The notes below the pieces were generated by a model that was given only the letters and a program-made list of their open reading frames with translations, was not told the DNA's origin and made no database searches. Shown one piece after another: positions 35,745-46,624 of a stretch of 64,000 nt of DNA (positions are counted from its first letter, which is position 1; each line of letters begins with the position of its first letter). The position numbers and the translations under genes were made by a program. Source of the DNA: Gordonia neofelifaecis NRRL B-59395 (GTDB lineage Bacteria > Actinomycetota > Actinomycetes > Mycobacteriales > Mycobacteriaceae); the NCBI RefSeq assembly GCF_000192435.1, contig NZ_AEUD01000003.1, forward strand, positions 1 to 64,000, given 5' to 3'.

Positions 35745-35799
35745 GTGCTCAGACTAGCCGCGGACACCGGGCGACTGTCGCTTTGTCAGTGGGGATCCG

Positions 35800-35805
35800 T
35801 AGAAT
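35800..35805 (+). promoter_or_regulatory. -10 of aspS
   Basis: TAGAAT is a near-consensus -10 about 57 bases before the aspS start. A TTGTCA at 35783-35788 is only 11 bases upstream, too close to serve as its -35, so the -35 remains uncertain. Confidence 0.4.
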
Positions 35806-35861
35806 CGGCGGGAACAGCTTGAAACCTGGCAGCTTTGTGCTGCGCAGAAGGAAGGAACCCA

Positions 35862-37679
35862 GTGCTCCGCACTCATTTCGCCGGATCGTTGCGTCGTGAG
35901 GACGCCTCGCAGACCGTCACCGTCGTCGGATGGGTGGCGCGTCGGCGCGACCACGGTGGGGTCGTGTTCATCGATCTCCGGGACTCGTCCGGTCTGGTGC
36001 AGGTGGTGTTCCGCGACGAGCAGGTCGCCGAGGCCGCTCACCGTCTGCGCGCGGAGTACTGCGTCCAGGTCACAGGGCAGGTCGAGGCGCGCCCCGAGGG
36101 CAGCGAGAACGCTGCGCTCGCCTCCGGCGAGATCGAGATCAACGCCCGTGAACTGGTGGTGCTGAACGAGTCGGCGCCGCTGCCGTTCCAGCTCGACGAG
36201 CAGCCCGGTGAAGAGGCGCGCCTGCGTCACCGATACCTCGATCTGCGCCGTGAGGGCCCGGCGAAGGCGATCCGGCTGAGGTCACAGGTCAGCGCCGCCG
36301 CACGCAGCGTGCTGGGATCGCACGACTTCGTCGAAATCGAGACTCCGACGCTGACCAAGTCGACGCCCGAGGGCGCCCGCGACTTCCTGGTGCCCGCGCG
36401 TCTGCAGCCGGGCTCGTTCTATGCGCTGCCGCAGAGCCCGCAGCTGTTCAAGCAGCTGCTGATGGTGGCGGGCATGGAGCGGTACTACCAGATCGCGCGC
36501 TGCTACCGCGACGAGGACTTCCGCGCCGATCGTCAGCCCGAGTTCACCCAGTTGGACATCGAGATGAGCTTCGTCGACGAGGACGACGTGATCGCGCTCG
36601 CCGAGGAGATCCTCGTCGCGCTGTGGAAGCTGATCGGCGTGGAGCTCACCACCCCGATCCCGCGCATGACCTACGCCGATGCGATGCGCCGATTCGGCAG
36701 CGACAAGCCCGACCTGCGCTTCGACATCGAACTGGTGGAATGCACGGAGTTCTTCGCCGACTCGCCGTTCCGCGTGTTCCAGGCACCGTATGTCGGTGCC
36801 GTCGTGATGCCGGGTGGAGCATCGCAGCCGCGTCGCCAGCTCGACGCGTGGCAGGAGTGGGCGAAGCAGCGTGGAGCTCGCGGTCTGGCGTACGTGCTGG
36901 TCCAGGAGGACGGCACGCTCACCGGCCCCGTCGCCAAGAACATCTCCGACGCGGAGCGCGACGGCATCGCCGCCCACGTCGGCGCGCAGCCGGGCGACTG
37001 CATCTTCTTCGCCGCCGGTCCCGTCAAGGCGATGCGCGCACTGCTCGGCGCGGCGCGCGGCGAGATCGCGAACAAGCTGGGCCTCATCAAGGAAGGCGAC
37101 TGGGCGTTCACCTGGGTCGTCGACGCGCCCCTGTTCGAGCCCGCCGACGATGCGACCGCCGCGGGCGACGTCGCGGTGGGCTCGGGTGCCTGGACCGCGG
37201 TGCACCACGCGTTCACCTCGCCGAAGCCGGAGTCGCTGGACAAGCTCGAGTCGAACCCGGGTGAGGCCTTGGCGTACGCGTACGACATCGTCTGCAACGG
37301 CAACGAGATCGGTGGCGGATCCATCCGTATCCATCGTCGCGACGTCCAGGAACGCGTGTTCAAGATCATGGGCATCGGTGAGGAGGACGCGCAGGAGAAG
37401 TTCGGCTTCCTGCTCGACGCCTTCTCGTACGGCGCCCCGCCGCACGGCGGCATCGCCTTCGGCTGGGACCGCATCACCGCGCTGCTGGCGGGCGAGCCGT
37501 CGATCCGCGAGGTCATCGCGTTCCCGAAGTCGGGCGGCGGCATCGATCCGCTGACCGACGCACCGGCGCCGATCACCGCGGAACAGCGCAAGGAGACCGG
37601 AATCGACGCGAAGCCGCAGAAGCCGGGCGAGAAGCCCGCCGATGCGAAGGCCGCGGACGCGAAGGCGTCCGAAGCCTGA
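35862..37679 (+). CDS. aspS: Aspartyl-tRNA synthetase (bacterial type)
   Basis: A 605-residue class II synthetase: N-terminal OB-fold (about 1-105), motif 2 within [16 protein letters not shown], the bacterial GAD insertion domain (about 285-415), and motif 3 in GIAFGWDRI. The last 30 residues are a lysine/alanine/aspartate-rich repeat tail not seen in the core. The start is GTG 35862 after AAGGAAGGAACC. A kinase-like gene follows eight bases later. Confidence 0.95.
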   Translation: MLRTHFAGSLRREDASQTVTVVGWVARRRDHGGVVFIDLRDSSGLVQVVFRDEQVAEAAHRLRAEYCVQVTGQVEARPEGSENAALASGEIEINARELVVLNESAPLPFQLDEQPGEEARLRHRYLDLRREGPAKAIRLRSQVSAAARSVLGSHDFVEIETPTLTKSTPEGARDFLVPARLQPGSFYALPQSPQLFKQLLMVAGMERYYQIARCYRDEDFRADRQPEFTQLDIEMSFVDEDDVIALAEEILVALWKLIGVELTTPIPRMTYADAMRRFGSDKPDLRFDIELVECTEFFADSPFRVFQAPYVGAVVMPGGASQPRRQLDAWQEWAKQRGARGLAYVLVQEDGTLTGPVAKNISDAERDGIAAHVGAQPGDCIFFAAGPVKAMRALLGAARGEIANKLGLIKEGDWAFTWVVDAPLFEPADDATAAGDVAVGSGAWTAVHHAFTSPKPESLDKLESNPGEALAYAYDIVCNGNEIGGGSIRIHRRDVQERVFKIMGIGEEDAQEKFGFLLDAFSYGAPPHGGIAFGWDRITALLAGEPSIREVIAFPKSGGGIDPLTDAPAPITAEQRKETGIDAKPQKPGEKPADAKAADAKASEA

Positions 37680-37687
37680 GGAACATC

Positions 37688-38833
37688 ATGACCGTAATCG
37701 CTGACGATCGGATCACGTCAGTTCTCGAGGCCGCCGAGGGTGTGCTGGCGAAGCGGGCGGGCACTTCGGTGCAGCTCGACGGGCCGGAGGACCTCGGCGG
37801 CACCGGCCGCTCCACCGTCATCCGGGCGCGCGTCCTGGACAATCCGGTGTCGCTGGACCGAACCGTCGTCGTCAAGGCATTCGACGAGCACACGCCGGCG
37901 TCCCAGGTGCTGCGCGAGATCGCGTCGTACCGCTACGCCACCGCGCTGCCCACCCAGTCGCGACCGGGGCCGCAGCTGTTGGCCTCCGAGCTGGAGGCCA
38001 GGGTGCTGGTCCTGACCGATCTCGGGCACGGGCGGTCGATGGTCGAACTGCTCGGCTCCACCGATGCCGACGAGGTGAAGCGCGGTGTCAGCGCGTGGGG
38101 CCAGGCACTCGGCCGGATGCACGCGGCCACGCTCGGCGGTGAGGACGACTTCCGCGTTCTGCTCCGCGTCAGCGGAAAGGACCGCGGCGCCAAGGCTTCC
38201 CGGATCACCGCGTCGGACGGCGGGATCGGCGAGGAGGCCGCCGCCTCGGTCGCCGCCTACGACGAGATCCTCAGCCGGATCGACGTCGAGCTCCCGGACG
38301 GCTCGCGCGAGTTGCTGACGAGCAGCCTCGAGCTGTTCGACGAGGGCGACTTCCGGGCGTTCAGCCCGGCGGACGTCGGGCCGGAGAACATCCTGCTCAA
38401 CGGCGACGGCGTCCAGTTCATGGACTACGAATGGGGCGAGTTCCGGGACGCGACGCTCGATGTCGCGTATGCCCTGGCCACGTTCCCGGCGCGGTTGTCG
38501 GTGGACGTGCTGGGCGAACGCCCCGACCTCGAGACGGCGCTGGGCGACGCATGGCGGGGCGAGGTGAATCCGCTGTGGCCCTCGATCAGCGATCGCGGAC
38601 TGGCCCAGCAGATCTTCGCCGCGCGGGCGCTCTGGGTGTGGCTGTCGACGTACTGGCTGATCCGCGGCGATTCGAGCGACCACGACTGGGCGCTGCACAC
38701 GACGGACGCCCGGGTGGTGCTGTCCCGGTGGGCCGACCTCGCCGACGCCGGTGAGGCGTACGAGGTGGGCGGCGCGTTCATCGAGGCGGCGGACCGCATG
38801 CAGGAGGCCCTGCGCATCTACTGGTTCGGGTGA
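37688..38833 (+). CDS. Kinase-fold protein related to aminoglycoside phosphotransferases
   Basis: A 381-residue protein with a small N-lobe containing VVVKAF (a likely ATP-lysine) and a choline/aminoglycoside-kinase-type C-lobe. The catalytic-loop region reads FSPADVGPENILL in place of the usual HGD-x4-N: the His is absent but Asp and Asn stay in register. A metal-binding Asp follows in MDYEWGEF. Catalytic ability is therefore plausible but not certain. It probably shares aspS transcription. No substrate can be named, and resistance to aminoglycosides should not be assumed. Confidence 0.6.
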   Translation: MTVIADDRITSVLEAAEGVLAKRAGTSVQLDGPEDLGGTGRSTVIRARVLDNPVSLDRTVVVKAFDEHTPASQVLREIASYRYATALPTQSRPGPQLLASELEARVLVLTDLGHGRSMVELLGSTDADEVKRGVSAWGQALGRMHAATLGGEDDFRVLLRVSGKDRGAKASRITASDGGIGEEAAASVAAYDEILSRIDVELPDGSRELLTSSLELFDEGDFRAFSPADVGPENILLNGDGVQFMDYEWGEFRDATLDVAYALATFPARLSVDVLGERPDLETALGDAWRGEVNPLWPSISDRGLAQQIFAARALWVWLSTYWLIRGDSSDHDWALHTTDARVVLSRWADLADAGEAYEVGGAFIEAADRMQEALRIYWFG

Positions 38834-38860
38834 TCCGGTGCCTGCGGGGGTTGATTCTCG

Positions 38861-40222
38861 GTGACCGACGGTTTGTTCGCGGCCGACGGCGAGTCCGTGT
38901 CGGATGCGGCGAGCGTGGACGGCAAGCCCGCGCCGCCGCTCGCGGTGCGGATGCGTCCGTCGTCGCTCGACGAGATCGTCGGTCAGCAGCATCTGCTCGG
39001 TGATCGGTCCCCGCTGCGGCGGCTGATCGCCGGGTCCGGTGCGGCCTCGGTTCTGCTGTACGGTCCGCCGGGCACCGGTAAGACGACGATGGCGTCGCTC
39101 ATCAGTCAGGCGACCGGCGGTCGGTTCGAGGCGTTGTCGGCGTTGTCGGCGGGCGTCAAGGAAGTGCGCGCGGTGATCGACGTCGCGCGACGGCGCCTGG
39201 CCCAGGGGCAGCAGACCGTGCTGTTCATCGACGAGGTCCATCGGTTCTCGAAGACCCAGCAGGATGCACTTCTCGACGCGGTCGAGAATCGGATCGTGCT
39301 GCTCGTCGCCGCGACCACGGAGAATCCGTCGTTCTCGGTGGTGGCGCCGCTGCTGTCGCGGTCGCTCGTGCTCCAATTGCGGTCCCTGACCGAGGAGGAC
39401 GTCGAGGCGGTCCTGCGGCGGGCCGTCATTGATCCCCGCGGACTGAACGGTGCCGTGAGTCTGTCGGACGAGGCCGCACGGCATCTGGTGGCGGTGGCGG
39501 GAGGCGACGCCCGCCGCGCGCTGACCGCACTGGAGGCCAGTGCCGACGCGACCGAGGCCGGCGGCGTGATCGAGGTGGCCGACGTCGAGGCCGCGATCGA
39601 TCGTGCCGCGGTCCGCTACGACCGCGACGGCGACCAGCACTACGACGTGACCAGCGCATTCATCAAGTCCATTCGCGGCTCGGACGTCGACGCCGCACTG
39701 CACTATCTGGCGCGGATGATCAGTGCGGGCGAGGATCCGCGGTTCATCGCGCGGCGGTTGATGATCCATGCGAGCGAGGACATCGGCATGGCCGATCCGA
39801 TGGCGCTGCAGACCGCCGTCGCGGCGGCGCAGGTGGTGCAGATGGTCGGCATGCCGGAGGCCCAGCTGGCGCTCTCACAGGCGACGATTCACTTGGCCAC
39901 GGCACCGAAGTCAGGAGCGGTCACCTCGGCTCTCGGCAAGGCGATGACCGATGTCGCCGCGGGCAAGGCGGGTAACGTCCCGGCGCATCTGCGCGACGGG
40001 CACTACGCGGGTGCGAAGAAGCTGGGGAACGCCGTGGGCTACCGATTTCCGCACGACGACCCGGACGGCGTCCTCGCTCAGCAGTACGCGCCGGACGAGT
40101 TGGTCGGCGTCGACTACTACGAGCCGACGGACCATGGCTTCGAGCGCGAGCTGGCGCCGCGGGTCGGTCGGCTGCGTTCGATCGTGCGCGGACTCACGTC
40201 CCGGGGACGCTCGCGCAGGTGA
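38861..40222 (+). CDS. rarA: Replication-associated recombination protein A
   Basis: A 453-residue AAA+ clamp-loader-like ATPase (RarA/MgsA/WRNIP1 family) that acts at stalled replication forks. Walker [10 protein letters not shown], Walker [10 protein letters not shown], sensor TTENPSFS, and the C-terminal tetramerisation region with HYAGAKKLG are present. The start is GTG 38861. It lies 28 bases after the kinase-like gene and 67 bases before alaS, matching the M. tuberculosis Rv2559c neighbourhood. Confidence 0.93.
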   Translation: MTDGLFAADGESVSDAASVDGKPAPPLAVRMRPSSLDEIVGQQHLLGDRSPLRRLIAGSGAASVLLYGPPGTGKTTMASLISQATGGRFEALSALSAGVKEVRAVIDVARRRLAQGQQTVLFIDEVHRFSKTQQDALLDAVENRIVLLVAATTENPSFSVVAPLLSRSLVLQLRSLTEEDVEAVLRRAVIDPRGLNGAVSLSDEAARHLVAVAGGDARRALTALEASADATEAGGVIEVADVEAAIDRAAVRYDRDGDQHYDVTSAFIKSIRGSDVDAALHYLARMISAGEDPRFIARRLMIHASEDIGMADPMALQTAVAAAQVVQMVGMPEAQLALSQATIHLATAPKSGAVTSALGKAMTDVAAGKAGNVPAHLRDGHYAGAKKLGNAVGYRFPHDDPDGVLAQQYAPDELVGVDYYEPTDHGFERELAPRVGRLRSIVRGLTSRGRSRR

Positions 40223-40237
40223 CACGCCGGTGAGGCG

Positions 40238-40243
40238 TAAACT
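40238..40243 (+). promoter_or_regulatory. -10 of alaS
   Basis: TAAACT is a good -10 in the gap between rarA and alaS, about 46 bases before the alaS start. No clear -35 is seen. Confidence 0.4.
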
Positions 40244-40289
40244 CGACTGTTGATTCTTATGCCCGACTTCTACGAAGGACACCGCCGCA

Positions 40290-42992
40290 GTGCAGACGCA
40301 TGAAATCCGGAAGCGCTTCCTGGATCACTTCATCCGGGCCGGACACACCGAGGTGCCGAGCGCCTCGCTGATTCTCGACGATCCGAATCTGCTGTTCGTC
40401 AACGCAGGCATGGTGCCCTTCAAGCCGTACTTCCTCGGCGACCAGACGCCGCCGTACGACCGCGCCACCAGCGTCCAGAAGTGCGTTCGCACGCTGGACA
40501 TCGAGGAAGTCGGCATCACCACCCGTCACAACACCTTCTTCCAGATGGCGGGCAACTTCTCGTTCGGCGACTACTTCAAGCGTGAGGCCATCACGTTCGC
40601 GTGGAAGCTGCTGACGGATTCGGTCGAGGACGGCGGCTACGGCATCGATCCGACCAAACTGTGGCCGACCGTGTACCTGGACGACGACGAGGCCGAGAGC
40701 ATCTGGCGCGACGAGATCGGCGTTCCGGCGGAACGGATTCAGCGCCGCGGAATGGCCGACAACTACTGGTCGATGGGCGTTCCCGGCCCCTGCGGTCCGT
40801 GCTCGGAGATCTTCTACGACCGAGGCCCGGAGTACGGCGTCGAAGGCGGTCCGGAGGCCGACGAGGACCGGTATATCGAGATCTGGAACCTCGTGTTCAT
40901 GCAGAACGAGCGCGGCGAGGGCACCAGCAAGGACGACTACGAGATCCTCGGTCCGTTGCCGAAGAAGAACATCGACACCGGCATGGGCATCGAGCGCGTG
41001 GCCTGTCTGCTTCAGGGCGTCGACAACGTGTACGAGACCGACTTGATGAAGCCGATCATCGATCTCGCCGCCGAACTGACCGGTCGCGCATACGGTGCGG
41101 GCAACCACGAGGACGACGTCCGGTTCCGCGTGATCGCCGACCACGCGCGCACCGCGGCGATGCTCATCGGTGACGGTGTGGTTCCGGCGAACGACGGTCG
41201 CGGCTACGTGCTGCGTCGGCTGTTGCGTCGCATCGTGCGGTCCATTCGGTTGCTGGGCGCCGGGAACGAAGTGAGCGGGCCCGATGGTCGGGGCGCCGCG
41301 AACCCGACGATGGAGCGGATCATCTCCGAGGTGATCGACGTGATGAGTCCGTCGTATCCGGAGTTGGAGCAGCAGCGCACGCACATCGTCTCGGTGGCGG
41401 TGGCGGAGGAGACCACCTTCGCGCGCACCCTGGCCGCGGGGTCGAAGCTGTTCTCGGAGGCGGCCGACGCCACCAAGAAGGCGGGCAGCTCGTCGATCAG
41501 CGGCACCGACGCGTTCACCCTGCACGACACGTACGGTTTCCCGATCGACCTGACCTTGGAGATGGCGGCCGAAGCGGGTCTCGAGGTCGATCGTGACGGC
41601 TTCAAGGAGCTGATGGGCGAGCAGCGCGCCCGCGCGAAGGCCGATGCAAGTGCGCGGAAGTCCTCGCACGCCGATCATTCGGTCTACCGCGAGTTCCTCG
41701 ACCGCGGCGCCACCGAGTTCACCGGCTTCGACGAGCTGGTGTCGGAGGCACGGGTCCTCGGACTCGTGGCCGGCGGTCAGCGCGTGCGATCGGCGGCGCC
41801 GGGTACCGAGCTCGAGCTGATCCTCGACCGCAGCCCGCTGTATGCGGAGGCCGGCGGTCAGATGGCCGACCGCGGAACCATCACCACCGGTGACGGTGTG
41901 CGTCTGGCGGTCAAGGATGTGCAGAAGGTCGGTAAGAAGGTCTGGCTGCACAAGGTGGTCGTCGACGAGGGCGAGATCGTCGAGGGCGACGAGGTGCTCG
42001 CGTCGGTGGACGCCGGCTGGCGGCACGGCGCGACGCAGGGCCATTCGGGCACGCACATGGTGCACGCCGCCCTCCGCCAGGTGCTCGGACCGACTGCGAC
42101 GCAGGCGGGTTCGCTCAACCGCCCGGGCTACCTGCGGTTCGACTTCCATGCGGGCACCGGTCTCACCGATGCGCAGCGTGACGAGATCGAGCAGATCGCG
42201 AATCAGGCGGTCGAGTCGAACTTCGCGGTCAACACCTTCGAGACCGATCTCGCGAAGGCGAAGTCGATGGGTGCGATGGCGCTGTTCGGCGAGAACTACG
42301 GTGACCGTGTCCGAGTGGTGGAGATCGGCGGCCCGTTCTCGATGGAGCTGTGCGGCGGCACGCACGTCGCCAGCTCGGCGCAGATCGGTCCGATCACCGT
42401 CATCGGCGAGTCGTCCGTAGGTTCGGGCACGCGTCGCGTCGAGGCGTATGTCGGCATGGACTCGTTCCGCTACCTCTCGCGCGAGCGCGCGTTGATGGCA
42501 GGCCTCGCGGCGTCCCTGAAGGTGCCCTCCGAGGAGGTACCGGACCGGGTGGAGCAGCTCGTCCTCAAGCTCAAGGAGGCGGAGAAGGCCGTCGAGTCGT
42601 TGCGCGCCGAGCAGGCTCGTGCCGCCGTGTCTGGGCTGATCGACGAGGGTGCCACCGTCGGCGACACGCTCGTCGTCGCCGCGCGGGTGGCCGACGGCGT
42701 CGACGCGAACGGTCTTCGCGGTCTGGTGACCGATCTGCGCGGACGTATCGCGGACCGCAATGCGGTCGTCGCACTGTTCTCCGCCGTCGACGGCAAGGTC
42801 CCGTTCGCGATCGGCACCACCGATGCGGCGCGGGGCTCGGGTATCAAGGCCGGTGACCTGGTGAAGGAGGTCGCGCCGATCGTCGCGGGTCGGGGCGGCG
42901 GCAAGCCGGACCTGGCGCAGGGTTCGGGAACCGACGCCGCGGGCATCGATGCGGCGCTGGTCCGACTGCGCGAGGTCGTCGGCGGCCGGTGA
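40290..42992 (+). CDS. alaS: Alanyl-tRNA synthetase
   Basis: A 900-residue class II synthetase: catalytic domain (about 1-245), tRNA-recognition domain, editing domain with zinc ligands in GHSGTHMVH and CGGTHV, and a C-terminal coiled-coil plus oligomerisation (C-Ala) domain from about residue 740. The start is GTG 40290 with GAAGGA about 12 bases upstream. ruvX overlaps its stop by four bases, an arrangement conserved in many bacteria. Confidence 0.96.
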   Translation: MQTHEIRKRFLDHFIRAGHTEVPSASLILDDPNLLFVNAGMVPFKPYFLGDQTPPYDRATSVQKCVRTLDIEEVGITTRHNTFFQMAGNFSFGDYFKREAITFAWKLLTDSVEDGGYGIDPTKLWPTVYLDDDEAESIWRDEIGVPAERIQRRGMADNYWSMGVPGPCGPCSEIFYDRGPEYGVEGGPEADEDRYIEIWNLVFMQNERGEGTSKDDYEILGPLPKKNIDTGMGIERVACLLQGVDNVYETDLMKPIIDLAAELTGRAYGAGNHEDDVRFRVIADHARTAAMLIGDGVVPANDGRGYVLRRLLRRIVRSIRLLGAGNEVSGPDGRGAANPTMERIISEVIDVMSPSYPELEQQRTHIVSVAVAEETTFARTLAAGSKLFSEAADATKKAGSSSISGTDAFTLHDTYGFPIDLTLEMAAEAGLEVDRDGFKELMGEQRARAKADASARKSSHADHSVYREFLDRGATEFTGFDELVSEARVLGLVAGGQRVRSAAPGTELELILDRSPLYAEAGGQMADRGTITTGDGVRLAVKDVQKVGKKVWLHKVVVDEGEIVEGDEVLASVDAGWRHGATQGHSGTHMVHAALRQVLGPTATQAGSLNRPGYLRFDFHAGTGLTDAQRDEIEQIANQAVESNFAVNTFETDLAKAKSMGAMALFGENYGDRVRVVEIGGPFSMELCGGTHVASSAQIGPITVIGESSVGSGTRRVEAYVGMDSFRYLSRERALMAGLAASLKVPSEEVPDRVEQLVLKLKEAEKAVESLRAEQARAAVSGLIDEGATVGDTLVVAARVADGVDANGLRGLVTDLRGRIADRNAVVALFSAVDGKVPFAIGTTDAARGSGIKAGDLVKEVAPIVAGRGGGKPDLAQGSGTDAAGIDAALVRLREVVGGR

Positions 42993-43417
42993 TCGAGCCT
43001 CGCGGTCGTCGTATCGCCATCGACGTCGGAAGCGTTCGAGTCGGGGTCGCGGTCTGCGATCCCGACGGGATCCTGGCGACCCCGGTCGAAACGGTGCGAC
43101 GCAGTAAGGACGGCGCGGACGTCGCCAGGATCGTCGATCTCATCACCGAGTACGACGCCGTCGGTGTGGTGATCGGCCTCCCGCGCACGCTGCGCGGCGA
43201 GGAGGGGCCGGCGGTCCGCGCCGCTCGGTACTTCGGCAGACAGCTGGCTTCCGAGGCCGAGGGCGTCTCGATCGAGTTCTACGACGAGAGACTCACCACA
43301 GTCACGGCGACGACCGCGCTGCGAGCGTCTGGAGTGAAGGCCAAAGACGCGCGTGCCGTCATAGATCAGGCTGCGGCTGTGGCTATCCTTCAGGGATGGC
43401 TCGACGCCCAACGATGA
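42989..43417 (+). CDS. ruvX: YqgF/RuvX-family RNase H-fold nuclease
   Basis: A 142-residue protein with the RuvC-like fold: [13 protein letters not shown] supplies the first Asp, and DERLTTV and [11 protein letters not shown] the other conserved residues. The family acts in 16S rRNA 5'-end maturation or Holliday junction resolution. Which applies here cannot be told from sequence. The start is GTG 42989, overlapping alaS. mltG follows after 30 bases. Confidence 0.9.
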   Translation: MIEPRGRRIAIDVGSVRVGVAVCDPDGILATPVETVRRSKDGADVARIVDLITEYDAVGVVIGLPRTLRGEEGPAVRAARYFGRQLASEAEGVSIEFYDERLTTVTATTALRASGVKAKDARAVIDQAAAVAILQGWLDAQR

Positions 43418-43447
43418 GCCGCCAGCCGATGAGGAGGATTCTCTCAA

Positions 43448-45256
43448 GTGTCTGACCACGACGACCCGCGCAGTGACGGACCCGGCGGACGACAGCCGTC
43501 CGACGGCGACCGGCGCAGGTACTTCGCGGAGTCGATGGGTTCCGGTCAGTCGGGGAACCGGCATCGACGCCGGCGCGCACCCGGCGATCCGACGACGACA
43601 GGGAGCATTCCGATCGTCCGGGTCGGTGATTCGCTGCCGGACCCAACCATCGAGTACCGGACACCAGAACCGCCGGCCGGTGAGCCGTCTCCGTATTTTC
43701 AGGTGCAGTACCGGCCGACGGAGGTCGAGGGCCTGAGCTTCACCGAGCCCCGGACCTCGCCGCGGTCCTACGATCCGCCGACCATCGTGAATCCGCCCGC
43801 GCGGCATCTTCAGGAGCCGCCGCCTCCGCCGCCGCAGTCGGAGCCGACCGGACTCTTCGACATCCTCGACGCGACGCACGACGAGCCGGTCGCGCAGGCT
43901 CCGACGTGGACCGAGCATGCGGGGGAGACGACCGGGGCGCACGCTCGGTACGAGGCGCCCGCGCCCGCGTACGAGACGCCCGCCTATGAGCCGGCCGGCC
44001 GCGCCGATCCGGTGTATGTGCCCGCGGCCGGTGCTGCGCCCGAGATCGACGTCGAGGACCACCCCGCCGTCGACTATTCGCCGATCGACGACGACATCGC
44101 CGATCGCCCGATGCCCGCGCGTAAGCGCAACCGCAAGGTCATCGTCAGCATCGTCGCGATCCTGCTGGTGCTGATCCTGGTGTTGGCGGGCTTCGCGCTG
44201 AAGGCGCTCGGCGTCTTCGATTCGAGTACCGACTACAGCAGCACCACCGGCCACGGTTCCGCGTTGGTCGAGGTGCAGAGTGACGCGACCGTTCGGGACA
44301 TCGGTGACACCCTCACCGATGCGGGCGTCGTCGGCAGCCGGAAGGCCTTCGTCAACGCCACGGGCAACGACACGGTCGCCGCGGGCTTCTACAACCTGCC
44401 GAAGGGGATCTCGGCGCAGGCCGCCGTCGAGAAGATGCAGGGCAGCAGCAATCGCGTCGGATTCATGGTCGTTCCCGAGGGGCTGCAGCTCGACACCAAG
44501 GAGGGCGTCGACGGCAAGACGACGCCCGGCATCTTCCAGCGCATCTCCGATGCGACGACGGTGAAGACCGACGACCGCACGTACGGCGTGAGCGTCGAGG
44601 ACCTGGTGAAGGCCGCCTCGACGGCCAGCGCGAGCGAACTCGGGATCCCGTCGTGGGCACTGGAGGCGTTCAATCGGCTCGGCCAGGATCACCGCCGCAT
44701 CGAAGGACTCATCGCGTCGGGCGCGTGGGAGGACCTCGATCCGCGGATGAACGCCGTCGAACTGCTGCGCACGCTGATCACGAACTCGGACAAGCGCTTC
44801 ACCGCATGGGGCCTGGAGTCGGACAACAACACCGGATTGACGCCGTATCAGACGCTGGTCACGGCGTCGATCGTCGAACGTGAGGCCCGCAAGGACGAGG
44901 ACTTCCCGAAGGTCTCCCGCGTGATCCTGAACCGGCTCAAGGCCGATCAGCGCCTGGAGATGGACTCGACCGCGAACTACACGGCGAGGGTCACGAACAT
45001 CGACGTCTTCGGTGACGCGTACAAGGACGAGAACGCCTGGAACACCTACCAGCACGATGGCCTGCCGATCACCCCGATCGGCGCGGTCGGCGAGCGGGCG
45101 CTGCACGCGACGATGAATCCCGCGCAGGGTGACTGGCTGTACTTCGTGACCGTCGACAAGGACGGCACGACGCTGTTCGCCAAGACCTTCGACCAGCATA
45201 AGAAGAACCGTCAGGTGGCCTGCGACAACAAGCTGCTGACCACCGGATGCGCATGA
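43448..45256 (+). CDS. mltG: Endolytic murein transglycosylase MltG
   Basis: A 602-residue single-pass membrane protein that cuts nascent peptidoglycan strands near the membrane. The first ~225 residues are a cytosolic, proline/glutamate-rich and probably disordered region. The helix VIVSIVAILLVLILVLAG spans about 231-250, followed by the LysM-like and YceG domains with the catalytic Glu (about residue 477) in ASIVEREA. The typical bacterial protein is about 340-400 residues, so the length comes from the N-terminus. The start is GTG 43448. aroE overlaps its stop. Confidence 0.92.
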   Translation: MSDHDDPRSDGPGGRQPSDGDRRRYFAESMGSGQSGNRHRRRRAPGDPTTTGSIPIVRVGDSLPDPTIEYRTPEPPAGEPSPYFQVQYRPTEVEGLSFTEPRTSPRSYDPPTIVNPPARHLQEPPPPPPQSEPTGLFDILDATHDEPVAQAPTWTEHAGETTGAHARYEAPAPAYETPAYEPAGRADPVYVPAAGAAPEIDVEDHPAVDYSPIDDDIADRPMPARKRNRKVIVSIVAILLVLILVLAGFALKALGVFDSSTDYSSTTGHGSALVEVQSDATVRDIGDTLTDAGVVGSRKAFVNATGNDTVAAGFYNLPKGISAQAAVEKMQGSSNRVGFMVVPEGLQLDTKEGVDGKTTPGIFQRISDATTVKTDDRTYGVSVEDLVKAASTASASELGIPSWALEAFNRLGQDHRRIEGLIASGAWEDLDPRMNAVELLRTLITNSDKRFTAWGLESDNNTGLTPYQTLVTASIVEREARKDEDFPKVSRVILNRLKADQRLEMDSTANYTARVTNIDVFGDAYKDENAWNTYQHDGLPITPIGAVGERALHATMNPAQGDWLYFVTVDKDGTTLFAKTFDQHKKNRQVACDNKLLTTGCA

Positions 45257-46092
45257 CGGACGGCGCGGCGCGGGGGATCGGTCCGCGCAAGGCCGCGGTC
45301 CTGGGATCGCCGGTGACGCATTCGAAGTCACCCGCCGTGCATCGAGCCGCGTATGCCGCGCTCGGGCTGGACGGCTGGACGTACGACGCGATCGACACCG
45401 GCGCCGACGAGTTGGCCGCGCGGGTGGGTGGTTCGGGCCCGGAGTGGGTCGGGTTCTCGGTGACGATGCCCGGTAAGCTCGCCGCCCTCGCGTTCGCCGA
45501 TGAGCGCACGCGCCGAGCGGAGCTCATCGGTTCGGCGAACACCCTGGTGCGGACCGCCGACGGCTGGCGCGCCGACTGCACGGACGTGGACGGCATGACC
45601 GGAGCGCTGGCCGCCGCCGGAGTGCCCGCCACCGCGGCACGCGCGGTGGTGATCGGGGCGGGTGGCACGGCCCTGCCGACGGTCGCGGCGCTCGCCGAGG
45701 CGGGCGTCGACGAGGTGTCGGTGGTCGCGCGCAGCGCGGAGCGGGCCGCCGGCGTCCTCGAACTCGCCGAGAAGCTGGGGATGTCGGCCCGGGTGATCGG
45801 GTTCGACGCGGACGCGGTGCTGCGGTCGGCCTGTGCGGAGGCTGATGTGACCGTCTCGACGGTTCCCGCGCCGGCCGCGGAATCGCTGATCCCCGCGGTG
45901 ATCGGCACCGGGCGACTGGTCGACGTCATCTACGACCCGTGGCCCACTCCGCTCGCCGCAGCGGTCTCGGCGGCGGGCGGCACGGTGGTCGGCGGACTCG
46001 TGATGCTGCTGAACCAGGCGTACAGCCAGGTGGAGCAGTTCACCGGCCGCCAGGCGCCGAAGGCGGCGATGGCCGCGGCGGTCGGCCTGTAG
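45253..46092 (+). CDS. aroE: Shikimate dehydrogenase
   Basis: A 279-residue NADP-dependent enzyme reducing 3-dehydroshikimate to shikimate. Substrate motifs THSKSP and SVTMPGK (catalytic Lys) and the nucleotide loop GAGGTA are present, as is GSANTL. I chose ATG 45253, which forms the ATGA overlap with mltG. ATG 45247 would add two residues. The other shikimate genes aroC-aroK-aroB begin 533 bases after its stop. Confidence 0.9.
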   Translation: MTDGAARGIGPRKAAVLGSPVTHSKSPAVHRAAYAALGLDGWTYDAIDTGADELAARVGGSGPEWVGFSVTMPGKLAALAFADERTRRAELIGSANTLVRTADGWRADCTDVDGMTGALAAAGVPATAARAVVIGAGGTALPTVAALAEAGVDEVSVVARSAERAAGVLELAEKLGMSARVIGFDADAVLRSACAEADVTVSTVPAPAAESLIPAVIGTGRLVDVIYDPWPTPLAAAVSAAGGTVVGGLVMLLNQAYSQVEQFTGRQAPKAAMAAAVGL

Positions 46093-46164
46093 TCACGCGG
46101 GCCACGCCTGCGCCTGTGGACGGCGCTCTGGTCTCCGGGTGCGTCGTCGGGGGACGCTCGCTGC

Positions 46165-46566
46165 ATGCAATGGCTCCCGTTCATGCCGTGGCCGGCCGTC
46201 TCCTGGCTGGCGATCGTGGCCGTCGTCGATGCGCGCACCGGCCGGATCCCGAATACGCTCGTGATCCCGGCGGTCGTGCCGGCGGCGGGTGCGGCGCTCG
46301 CCGACACGCGAGTCGTCCTCGCCGTCGTGACCGCCACGGCTCCGTATCTGATCGCGTTCCTCGCGCGGAACTGCGGTGGCGGCGACGTCAAGCTTGCGGC
46401 GCCCTGCGGTGCGCTCGTGTCCGATCCGGCGTCGGCCGCGTTCCTGGTGGCCGCAGCGGCGGTGGCGTCGTTGGTCGCGTGCGCCGTCGCACGACGGCGG
46501 ACGCTGCCGCACGGTCCGGCGCTGGCGGCCGCGACGGCCCTGATGACGGTGCTGAGGTACGGCTGA
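46165..46566 (+). CDS. Minimal A24 prepilin peptidase
   Basis: A 133-residue membrane aspartic peptidase. Both catalytic Asp residues are in place: Asp22 in VDARTGRIPN and Asp74 in GGGDVKLAA (the GxGD motif). It has about four hydrophobic segments but no N-terminal cytosolic methyltransferase domain, so only cleavage is expected, as in the archaeal/TadV type. It lies between aroE and aroC like Rv2551c of M. tuberculosis. No pilus genes are visible in the window. Confidence 0.8.
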   Translation: MQWLPFMPWPAVSWLAIVAVVDARTGRIPNTLVIPAVVPAAGAALADTRVVLAVVTATAPYLIAFLARNCGGGDVKLAAPCGALVSDPASAAFLVAAAAVASLVACAVARRRTLPHGPALAAATALMTVLRYG

Positions 46567-46624
46567 TGCCGCGACGAGGTCCTGACTGTGCCATCGCTTC
46601 GCGCTTCTGGAAGAATTGCTCATT

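Noticed and set aside
35783-35805. TTGTCA plus TAGAAT as a complete promoter for aspS
   Set aside because: The two boxes are only 11 bases apart, too close for a sigma-70-type promoter.
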